A stretch of DNA of 64,000 nt from the NCBI GenBank assembly GCA_021307315.1, contig JAJSPD010000002.1:434001-498000 (forward strand). Direction: 5' to 3'. Within the stretch, counting starts at the first letter, position 1. The number at the start of each line of letters is the position of its first letter. This document shows, one piece after another, positions 44,801-54,120 of the stretch. The stretch comes from Bisporella sp. PMI_857 (Eukaryota; Ascomycota; Leotiomycetes; Helotiales; Helotiaceae). Both the position numbers and the translations under genes were made by a program. Under the pieces are notes generated by a model. The model was given only the letters and a program-made list of their open reading frames with translations, made no database searches and was not told the DNA's origin.

Positions 44801-45718
44801 TCAAGGTGACTTTCGCAACGAGTTGTAGTGTTCACCAAGGCCGAACCCGTGTTTGTAGTACGCCAACCATATCTTTTCCGCTGCATCTGCTCCTGGCTCA
44901 ATAGTTTGGGGGCCGATGTCTTGTAGTACGCAAATCTCCACATTATATGTTTTTGCCAGAGCGAGGAGTTCGAGGTGACCGCCCCATTCCGCGGTATCTC
45001 GGATCTTCCGAACATATTGGTCCAAGGGTTCATCTAGCCATGCGATGAAATCTTCCGGGTGACCTTCGATGTATTTAGCCGCAGCCTGTCTAACCAGTTT
45101 GTATCGTTGATCCTCTTTTACCTCATCTGCACCATCTCCAAGCGGTATGCTAACCTGAGAAAGCTGATCTGCGATGGCGGAGAATAAACAATGCCCGTCT
45201 GGTCGAATGACTTTTTCCGTAAGTTTTCTTGACCTGAATTCCTTTAGCATTTTCTCACGCTCTATAGCTCTCGAGTCCGGTTGATTCGCAGCTTCTTTTT
45301 TTGCTTCTTCAATGGCGGCCTCTTGTTCTGCTGCTCGTCGTGCCAGCCGCTCTTTTGCACGGTTTCGCTTCTTTGGCTGGCCGTCTTCTGACGGAGCCGC
45401 CTCTGAGATGCTCATCTTCTGTATAGAATCTGTAACGCCGTTCACCGTACTATTGATTGGGTCCTCGACCACGGACTCTTCTAAATCAGGAACATCGTCA
45501 ACGTCAGGTACAGGATCCCCGTTTAAAGCGGATATCTCTGCGCTTTGCCTCTCCTTCAACTGTCTCTCCAGCTCTTCGCACTCAGAATTGACCCCTTTTC
45601 GTGTCTTTTTCGTGGCACCTTTCTTCTTTTGCATTACGCGGGATTGCAAATCTTTTTGTTCTTTGCGGTGTCGCGCCTGCATATCCGCAAAGGATTCTAT
45701 ACTAGATTCCTCAGACAT
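44801..45718 (-). CDS. OTU2: OTU-domain deubiquitinase, OTUD6/Otu2-like
   Basis: Cysteine protease that removes ubiquitin; yeast Otu2 and animal OTUD6 act on ribosome-associated substrates. Single exon, 305 aa, close to yeast Otu2 (307). The first 165 residues are a charged coiled-coil region (FADMQARHRKEQKDLQSR, KRNRAKERLARRAAEQEA). The OTU domain starts with the catalytic Asp174 and Cys177 in RPDGHCLFSAIADQL, continues with YKLVRQAAAKYI and EWGGHLELLALAKTYNV, and ends with catalytic His297 in GEHYNSL. The ATG at 45718 is the first in frame. It converges on the TPMT-like gene. Confidence 0.96.
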   Translation of the reverse strand: MSEESSIESFADMQARHRKEQKDLQSRVMQKKKGATKKTRKGVNSECEELERQLKERQSAEISALNGDPVPDVDDVPDLEESVVEDPINSTVNGVTDSIQKMSISEAAPSEDGQPKKRNRAKERLARRAAEQEAAIEEAKKEAANQPDSRAIEREKMLKEFRSRKLTEKVIRPDGHCLFSAIADQLSQVSIPLGDGADEVKEDQRYKLVRQAAAKYIEGHPEDFIAWLDEPLDQYVRKIRDTAEWGGHLELLALAKTYNVEICVLQDIGPQTIEPGADAAEKIWLAYYKHGFGLGEHYNSLRKSP

Positions 45719-46325
45719 AGTCGTCAATAGCAAAGCTTCACCAACGAGGAAGCACTTCCAAAAGAAAGGCCCACAAGGCCAGACGTTCGCTCACGAGTTG
45801 TGCGACTACTTATTGTATACTCACAAGGTGTTTAAATTTTAAACCCAAGTAATTGCTGCCCCACGAATGATATCAACTGGCGGCTGCTGCCGAGACTAAG
45901 CGATCTCGCCTATATATGCCAATCACATCACTTAGCCAAACCGCGGCCTCTCTCAAGCCTTTTTGCCCTACCTGTGCCGAATTACCGATAGAGGTCGCTT
46001 TCCCCGATTATTTCTTCCTGCCATCAAAGTGGGATGGTAAGAGGGGATGTGATATATGAGCGGTGATTTTGGGAGCCAGCGGTCTGAACGGATCTATTGA
46101 GCCGTATCGATATGTCCTAGTGTGTCTCCTTTCTGCCATAAGTATTGGTGCTTTTCCCCATCTCCTTTTCATTCCATATATGTCTTGGTATTCTTATAGC
46201 TCTGTGTATATTACTCTTTTTGAATGCCCCCGTACCAACTCCTCTTCTGTACTCCATATCTACATTTGATTTTCCATACGAATCATACGAGGAGAAGTTG
46301 TCCAAGTTTTGCTGAAATCTAAATA
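45719..46325. promoter_or_regulatory. Divergent promoter of OTU2 and the MFS gene
   Basis: About 600 bases between opposed start codons, with pyrimidine-rich tracts upstream of the MFS start. No coding signal. Confidence 0.45.
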
Positions 46326-48166
46326 ATGGTCCGTGATGAAGAAAAGGCAGGTATACATGCCGACCAAAATATAGCACGCGAGGCCAAAGACAATGTCAAT
46401 CCTTCAGATACCTCAGAATGTAAAAAGGGTGAAACCGAAAACCGCAATGCACAAACAGACTCCATCCACTCCCATTGCTCAAGCGACATCGTAGAACCGA
46501 TCCCCGAAGACATTGTGATTCCTCCTCGAGCAAGGTCCAAAGCCTCCACTGCAAGGTCACGTCCGCTTTCCATCGTGCCTCGTTCCAAAAGAAGAGGTCT
46601 CCTAAGTCGCTTCTCAATTGTTCCGGAGGTAGATCGTCCGCACGACTACCGTAACAAGACCAAATGGCTCATAACAGCTATTGTTGCTTTCAGCGCAACT
46701 GCAGCCCCTTTGGGATCCGCCATCTTCTTCCCAGCACTTCCCCAGCTTTCGGCAGACTTCAAAGTAACGCCAACAATCACTAATCTTACTGTTGCCTTGT
46801 ACATGCTCAGCATGTCCATTTTCCCGCTCTGGTGGTCGTCCTTCTCCGAGACATTAGGGAGAAGGACGATTTACTTGGTATCTTTTGCAATGTTCACGGT
46901 TTGGAATGTGGTTGCGGCTGTGAGTACGAGTATTGGAATGTTGATTGTGATGCGGATTCTGGGGGGAGGTGCTGCGGCAAGCGTTCAGGCTGTTGGCGCC
47001 GGTACGATCGCTGAGTATGTGCTCTTATGTGTTCCAACGGCTCCTCATAGGACGTTGATTCTCACTTCCATACGTTTAATCTGAAGAATCTTAGCTGAAT
47101 ACTGATATATTACAGTATCTGGGAGTCACGAGAACGTGGTCGAGCGATGGGAATCTTCTATCTCGGCCCTCTAATGGGGCCACTCCTTGCGCCCATCATC
47201 GGAGGTGCATTAGCAGAAGTCTGGGGCTGGCGAAGTACGCAGTGGTTTCAAGCCATATACGGCGGAGTATTATTCATTATATTAACTTTCTGTCTACCCG
47301 AGACCCTGGAGAGAAGAAGAGAAATTGTTACGCAACAGGCAGTACTCAATGGGCCTGGGGAGAGAACCCTAGGGACGCCGCCTGCCTTGACCCGCATGTC
47401 AACCCGCCAATCTGTACAACAGAAAACTCTAAGCGCCGCCAAGATCTTCAAACGCTGTATCATAGATCCTTTGAGTGTACTGAGATATCTTCGATACCCT
47501 GCTGTGCTCATCACGGTATATATCGCCAGCACTGCTTTCGGATGTCTCTACATTCTCAATGTGTCTGTACAACAAACGTTCTCAGAGTCGCCATATAACT
47601 ATCCAGTAATCATAGTTGGTCTTTTATATATTCCAAACTCACTGGGCTACCTCATCGCATCTATTTTTGGCGGACGATGGAGTGATCAGATCATGGACCG
47701 TGAAGCCCGTGCTGCGGGACGCTTCAACGAGAATGGAACACTGGTACTCCAGCCGGAAGACAGGCTTAGAGAAAATGCATGGCTTGGAGCAGCTATATTT
47801 CCTGGTGCCTTATTATGGTATGGATGGTCAGCAGAAAAAGCCGTGCATTGGATCGTTCCCATGATTGCAAACTTCTTTTTTGGTCTTGGCAGCATGGTAA
47901 TCTTTGGGACTTCAACGACCATGTTGACTGAATTTTTGTCGAAGCGTAGCAGTAGTGGCGTTGCTGTGAACAACTTTGTGAGAAATATTTTCAGTTGCGT
48001 TGGAGGTATTGTGGCTGAGCCAATTATCTCTGCGATCGGCAATGGATGGCTGTTCACCATATTGGCAATTTGGGGTTGGATAAGTGCGTTATCCGTGGTA
48101 TGGGCCATGAGGAAATATGGACCGAAGTGGCGAGCTGAAATGAATAAAAACCTGACCTATACGTGA
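46326..48166 (+). CDS. MFS transporter, DHA1 drug:H+ antiporter type
   Basis: Twelve-span major facilitator of the DHA1 group, related to fungal Qdr/Dtr/Tpo exporters of drugs, polyamines or dityrosine; cargo unknown. Exons 46326..47014 and 47116..48166 give 579 aa. A hydrophilic cytosolic N terminus of about 110 residues with RARSKASTARSR precedes TM1 (LITAIVAFSATAAPLGSAIF). The motif-A loop is SFSETLGRRTIYLVS, TM4-TM5 carry GGGAAASVQAVGAG and, after splicing, ERGRAMGIFYLGPLMGPLLAP. A central loop after TM6 includes a basic Ser/Thr-rich segment, and GGRWSDQIMDREARAAGR lies after TM8. The stop codon is only 7 bp from the stop of the opposing transcription factor gene. Confidence 0.92.
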
Positions 48167-48173
48167 GACTAGA

Positions 48174-50039
48174 TCAGATGTAATTGGGTACATTATCTAT
48201 CATCTCCGTATCAAGTTTGGTGTACGGCTGTAGGAAAGAGGATTGCTGGTTTCCTCTCCGTGCCTGCTTCTGTGGCGAGTGAGGCATAGGCTTAGTCGGC
48301 GTCCTTGTCCCAGCGTCTGCCTTTGGCTCGAGGCCTGCCTTCACCCACATCTGTAGAGCATCACTATATGGATTCTCGGCGAGCTTCCAAGCCTCTCGAG
48401 CAACATCCCGTGCCGTACCTTCATGGAAATCTAATTTGCGTTTCAGAACCGCAGCATCCTTACTCGACCATATCAGCAGACGATCACTGTTAGAAGCTCC
48501 TCCCACAAGCTCTTTCCATGCTTTAGCGACGTTAAATCCTGGCTGGCACTGTTTCAACAGCCCTTTGATGACAAGATTCGTTGACCACTGTGCACCAAAG
48601 AGTGATTCTCCTTCGTAGTGCTCGGCGATGTGGTTCAGTCGGCCTGAGTCAAATGTTAGCTGGTTGGTTCGGGAGAGTCGGGACCATTGAATCCGATGCG
48701 ATCTAGTTGTGGCTATCTTGGTGGGAATCCATCATGAGCCTCTTGGGTATGAGATCGCAAGCGAATATACAGTGGCATATATAGATAGGAAGGCTAGCAC
48801 TGTCGACATACCTTCCCAAGTAAACGAACAAGCGCCACAGTATCCGCATCCCCAAGCTGCTCTCCTCTGCGCCGGATACTGCCAGGCCTTCCAGCGATCA
48901 GACTCGTCACTCAGTGCATGGACCTGCTGCAAGTGCTGCTTCAATTTATCCTCTCTCGTCCATGTCTTGTTCGCTATCGGCTTGTTGACACACTGATTGA
49001 TCTTGTGTTGCCCGACTAGATGGTCCACCATCGAAGCACGATCAGTCTCCGTAGAATCGCAAAATACACAAGCCCATCCCGTCAACGTCGCTATGGCAGC
49101 ATCCCCAAGCATGCATGTCCAGTACGTTTGTGGTTCGTGCTGAGCCTCTTCATGGCGTTTCCACTCCCACTTTCCAGAGAATGCACAATTACAAGCGGTG
49201 CAACGATATTTCCCAGACCCCTTGTCCATCCTTGAGGGTCCTTTAGATACTGGCTTGTCTTGTTTGGTGCCTATTTGGTGGTGACTTGTTGGTTTTATGG
49301 GTAGATGGGGCTCTTCCGCAATTGTGTTGCATGAAAATACTGGAAGGTGATTGGTTTCTCCCTTCGTAAGCTTTTTTGAATTGAATTTGAGATCCTCTTG
49401 TGAAGTAATCTCTTGTTCTGTAAATGAGGCCACGGTAGAGGCAGTGTCCCACGTCCTTGACGAGCCATAGGACAAGCTGGACGATCTATCCGATCCGCTC
49501 ATATATGTCCAATGAGCGTTGTAAGATTTGGAAGAAGACGAATTATAGTCGGCCGAGGAAGGAAAGTTCGAGTGGCCTGGGAAGCTTTCCAGAGGCCAAG
49601 CCTGAGTTTGCGTTGAAAGGTCAATTGGACTTATACATGGGAAGTCTAACTGGCATTGACCAAAGTCTAGTACTGTGGAAAAGGGCGGAATAATGCTTAT
49701 GAAATCATCGTTAAAATTGGACATATCCACCTCATCATATGAAGTAAGATTTCCTGTTATGCCCGCATCATTTGTCGGTTGATAGCCTTGAGGAAAGCTT
49801 GCGGTCTCTCTGAATGAGGCTTCATGGTCTTTTTGGAGTTAACAAATGGGCAACAGCTTCACAACAAATTGTTACTTACATTGGCTGTTCTCTGACTTCT
49901 CCAACCAGGAGTCTATCTGGCGTTCACTAAGCCCTTTCTCTTTCTGGAGAAATACCTTTTCCCGTTTCCCAGGTTTGGTCCCGAACGCCGTGACCCAGTT
50001 CCGCAAGGTCAATTCCTGTTCCGGGGTGATCGTATCCAT
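48174..50039 (-). CDS. C2H2 zinc-finger transcription factor with homeodomain-like N terminus
   Basis: Probable nuclear DNA-binding regulator. Exons 50039..49880, 49828..48812 and 48643..48174 give 548 aa. Exon 1 encodes a helical segment ending LSERQIDSWLEKSE, which resembles helices 2-3 of a homeodomain but lacks the usual WFQN core. A long Ser-rich linker follows. The finger region begins YRCTACNCAFSGKWEWKRHEEAQH, has a further WTC and WACVFCDS, then HLVGQH and HLQQVH. CGYCGACSFTWEG continues, across a 168-nt intron, into RLNHIAEHYEG. This set of degenerate C2H2 units is common in Pezizomycotina factors. Target genes are unknown; the neighbouring exporter is a candidate only by position. 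Confidence 0.85.
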
Positions 50040-51665
50040 CTCCACCTAGAACGCGAACACTTTCAAATTGACGACCGCTGTTAAATACTTTAATAATCAC
50101 ACGTAATTGTGTTGTACACTGTCGAAAGGAAGAAATGGTATAGAGAACGAACGTAAAAGAACGCGAACATCATAACAGCATCTCAAGACCCTCATCTGAA
50201 CCTGTACCCTTATGTTTATGTATTGGCAGCCTAGCCTGGACTTTCTCGAAGGGCTACAAAGGGCGAAAGTCGTTCGTTTCAGATCCATCTTCGCCCTTTC
50301 TCGCCAACTGGGCAGGGATATCACCATCCCCGAACCCGCATATCATTTCCTCCAGTCCTATTTCTGCATCCACGCCACATACGATAACAATAGGCTCATC
50401 CCTATGATGCTGTCATCTGGAAATGCCGTGCATCAGGTTTCCTCTGCAAAAGATGGGTGTTGGGGGCTTACCGAGTTGAAACCTGAAACCAGCAGGGATG
50501 CCGTCAGCCCCAAATAAAGGCACACACCTGTTCGTTTCTACTTCCTTACTGGCTCATTTTCTTGCTTCGCAGGCATGACTGGCTGTTTCATGAAACAAAA
50601 TCCAGGTGAGAAGGAATTGTGAAAAGATGCCTAAGGAATACTTCTCACCTTGCGTTGTTTTAGCTAATAATGGGACTCAGCTGTGATGATGTGGCAGCTA
50701 TCTTTACACTGCCTTTCCTCATGCTCGTTAAATGCTGCTCGCCGAAATAGCACTTTTAATTTTGCAGTGCACCGTTTCAGGTCATTTAAAGATCAACAAT
50801 GCATTGTTTCGAAACAATGTTTGGTCTTGCGCTGTACATCTCCATAGCTTACAATATGTAAAGGCTGGCCCCGCTTGCCCCTTTTTAAGCGATGTTTACA
50901 CCACGAGGGCAACAGAATGAAATAGCTCTAAGAGACGCAGAATTTAAGACCAGCATTTTAGAAGGTAACATATGGAAATTGCTATGGTATGCTTGGAAAA
51001 GAACATCAGCGCATCAAATCCTCGCAAACGCCAATATTCCATATATACTCCCCTGTAAAGTTGACACTCTTTTCATTGACTAGCAAAATCAACTTTACGA
51101 AACATTATTCCACTTAATGTGCTCCTCATATCAAGCAAGATTGTAACCATTGGGCTAAGTATATCATGTTAGAATGGTCGATAGCATGCATAGCAGTAAT
51201 CAGTAGCCGCTTGGTTACCTCTAATGGATGCTTGTGATGTTAACGGTGAGTAGTGTAGGGTTTGTAAGGTAGTGCGAGACTGTGGTTCAGCCATAGATTG
51301 ATCGAGAGCGGGAAAAATTGCTGATTTGAATGTATCTGTAGCAGAAAGACTGACCGACTTATGCAAACCAAGAACTCCTGCAAAGTCCCGCCATGTGTTG
51401 AGATGTCGCGCAGGCCTTGGCCCTCACATTCTGGTTGTTTTTCTCGGGTTTGCAGGGTCAGATATGGTTGTTGTTCAACTGAAACAAAGTAGCCTGTATG
51501 GCAGGGAGTCAGATACTCTCCTTGAATAGGCACACGTTGTGGACTAAGCCGGACTTGATCTGCCATTCCAGCAAGGCTCCCCCATCTCCCTAAGGCATAC
51601 TGGCTAAAATCGGTTTATAAGCCAACTTGATTGTGCAAAATAGGGGAAATAGTCACGGGTGATTG
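50040..51665. other. Gene-free or degenerate stretch, 1.6 kb
   Basis: Upstream region of the C2H2 factor. A 101-codon ATG frame (plus strand, 50212-50517) and a 108-codon ATG frame (minus, 51566-51240) have protein-like runs but no recognised family and no splice-linked partners. An overlapping minus frame at 51366-51169 continues the second in another phase. An 18-bp perfect palindrome lies at 50802-50819. Confidence 0.45.
50802..50819. repeat. 18-bp perfect palindrome
   Basis: CATTGTTTCGAAACAATG equals its own reverse complement. It overlaps a second 12-bp palindrome, ACAATGCATTGT, just to the left. Intergenic, function unknown. Confidence 0.7.
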
Positions 51666-52384
51666 CTAATAGAATATAGCAGGTTGTAGATTCGAATTGA
51701 TCTCGGAAGCTTTGTGGGAAGTGAAGGTTATATCTCCGATAACGACGCCATTTTCCGTCTCTATCTCCTGCTTCGCAGCAACATGATCATGATACACTTC
51801 AGCTTGTGCAGACTCAGAAGCGTGAGAGTATTGACCCTGACGAGTTAGAGGAGTTTTGACAGCTTCAGGTTTTGCAGGTATTTTCAATCCGCCGTCCTCA
51901 TTATCATTATCAACGGTTCCGGTATCAGGCACAGGATCATGACCCGGAAAATTGCCTTCGTCGTCAGCTCTTCTGGCGACAGCCTGAATTATTCCATCAC
52001 CGTCAAAATTTTCGGTGTCTAACTGATTGCTTCTTCCGCGGTTATTATTATCTCCAGCCTTACAATCATCACCATCATTAACCCCCTCCCCATCTTTGAC
52101 CATTCTAATACTACTTTCACGCCATGAATTTGCGTTTGTATTCTTCCTTCATTCTGCACGCTTCGCCTTTGCCTTTTTCGCGCTTTGCTTCTTCCGCTCA
52201 TGATATAGTGCCAATCTAACAGGATCAGCACTCAGCTTTTCCCGCCATTTATCGTGGTCTTTTTTCTTGTTCGCGCGATAAGCTGCTCTCTTTTCTGGAT
52301 CCGCATTGATAGAAGCCAGCTTCTTTTTCCTTAGTTCACTGCTCTTCCGCTTCTGCTCTTCCGCTTCTGCTCTTCCTTAGGCAT
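51666..52384 (-). pseudogene. Broken gene for a basic N-terminal, acidic C-terminal protein
   Basis: From the ATG at 52384 the frame closes after 17 codons because the unit GCAGAAGCGGAAGA is tandemly repeated (about 2.6 copies, 52341-52376). Counting one 14-bp unit less, the interval is exactly 705 nt and reads open to 51666 except for one in-frame TGA at 52149-52151. The N-terminal part is Lys/Arg-rich with INADPEKRAAYRANKKK and SADPVRLALYHERKKQSAKK. The C-terminal part is acidic (DGEGVNDGDD, VDNDNEDGG). No family recognised. An intron removing these lesions is possible but I found none that keeps the frame, so a recent pseudogene is the better reading. Confidence 0.55.
52341..52376. repeat. 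14-bp tandem repeat, about 2.6 copies
   Basis: Unit GCTCTTCCGCTTCT (plus strand) at 52341-52354 and 52355-52368, with a partial third copy to 52376. It lies in the 5' part of the broken gene, and its 14-bp period shifts the reading frame. Confidence 0.9.
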
Positions 52385-54120
52385 CTTGGTGAGTAAGTTC
52401 GGCTTGGGAACTTGAGACTAATCAAGGTATGTGGTTCTCGTCTTCAAAGTGAGGTGTGTGGAAACGAGAAGTGGCTTCGAAATTAGCGTTAGCAACTAAT
52501 TGTAAGCGATTGGACGTTCATCATTGAAGAGCCTCGTTCTTGCCTCAGAGTGAAGTTCAAGGAAAGGGATGTTGCTTCGCTTACCGGATCTGGTAGTCTA
52601 GCACAAAGTGTTGTCTTTGCTTAAGATATATGCAAAACTGTTTTGCTTGAAACTAGCTTGGACACAAAGTAGTCTCGCTTTTTCAATACGGTCTGGAGCT
52701 CTGATCTTGAGGAATGAATGGGCACAAGGCAGATCTTAGTCGTTCTTGAGCTAAGCCAAAATTGGTGATGTGTCGGAAGTTCCTGTCCTGAAGTATACTC
52801 GGGTATCCAGGGGTTTTGCTTCGGTGACTAGCGTTAGCAGTCTTGTATTTAAAAAGGAAGTTAGGCAAGTGCACAAGAGAGTTTGCACATGCGATTGTGG
52901 GCAAAAAATGAAGTATTGTGAGTCGTTCATTGAGATATTGAAAAGAGTAAAGTGAATTGAGGTAATGCGTGAATCACAGACAAACACGCTAGACTCTGTG
53001 ACCTAGAGAACCGCAGAAAGAACCGGCAGACTATTCTCGGGGACGTTTTTTTTTAAAAAAAATTGTACCATTAACGATATGAAGAGGTCCGTCCCGCTGA
53101 CAAGAAGTGGGAGGAAATTGCCTGAAAATCTAGATGCATGGAGATAATGTAAAAGATGGAAAGGGAAACCTACCATTTCTCTTTAAATACCATATAGCAA
53201 CTAAGCCGATGTCTTGCACGCCTCATTCTTTCCAAAATATCTCCCAAATTGCAAGTTGTTCTTGATGCCTCTACATACCTACGCGACTCACGAATATTTT
53301 GCATCTAACCTTAACATTCATACAGACAATTAAAATAAAAACAGCCCTATTTGGCCTTCTGTCCCTGTACCGTTAACAAGAATGCACGTAGACAAGTCAT
53401 TTAATTCATTCATTCAACATATCGGCAGCAAGACAATGCACCTATACCAGTGAGCTTTCAGCCACAGGGATAGATAGGTGAAGAGCGTCAAGACAATCTC
53501 ATATTGGCCGCACACCTAGACTACAAACTGTAAAGATAGAAGAGGTATGGTTTGTCACGTTATTAAAATTCTTTTTAGTAATGTCTGTTCTCCATCCTCA
53601 GGACAAAATACGACATTGAGAAGATAAATGCACCGAGGATGAAGAATGTGCACGGCTACACAGCAAACTGGTTAAAAGACTTGAATAGGATTGGATATTT
53701 ATTCAACAGTACTCTCCTGTCTCAGCCTAGGTTCGTAAAAATACTAAAGGGAAAGACTCGCAGAGCAGCTTACAAGCTTCACATGGTTGGTCAGATTCAC
53801 AATCATACTAGAATGTTGGGACTTCATAATGTTATCTTGTCCATTGCTATTAACAAACCACCGAAAAGCAACATAATAAGGAGATGAGATCTGAAACCAT
53901 CGTGTTAAGACTCTCTCCGAAGCAGGCGGAGCTGTTGAAAGTCGTGCTATCCATCATGTGTAACGTGACTGAAAGAGTGAATGCCAATGCAACACGCGTC
54001 GAGAAAATCATAAAAGGAAAAACCAATAACCGAAGCCCTGATTTACTACCCAGAGCTTATTGTCATTCTTACGCCTGAGATACTCCGGCCCCCCCATTCC
54101 ATGTCAATATAACAGACTAC
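52385..54120. other. Gene-free stretch, 1.7 kb
   Basis: AT-rich DNA between the broken gene and the NBR1 3' end, with a T-run/A-run junction at about 53047-53063 and short open frames (for example a 82-codon ATG frame on the plus strand from 53639) that show no recognisable content. Confidence 0.5.

Noticed and set aside
42704..50039. Secondary-metabolite gene cluster
   Set aside because: There is no polyketide synthase, NRPS, terpene cyclase or other backbone enzyme, and a housekeeping deubiquitinase sits inside.
52430..52900. Possible diverged direct repeats with TTAGCGTTAGCA-like cores near 52.48 and 52.83 kb
   Set aside because: Only about a dozen bases agree, with no target-site duplication or longer alignment visible by eye.
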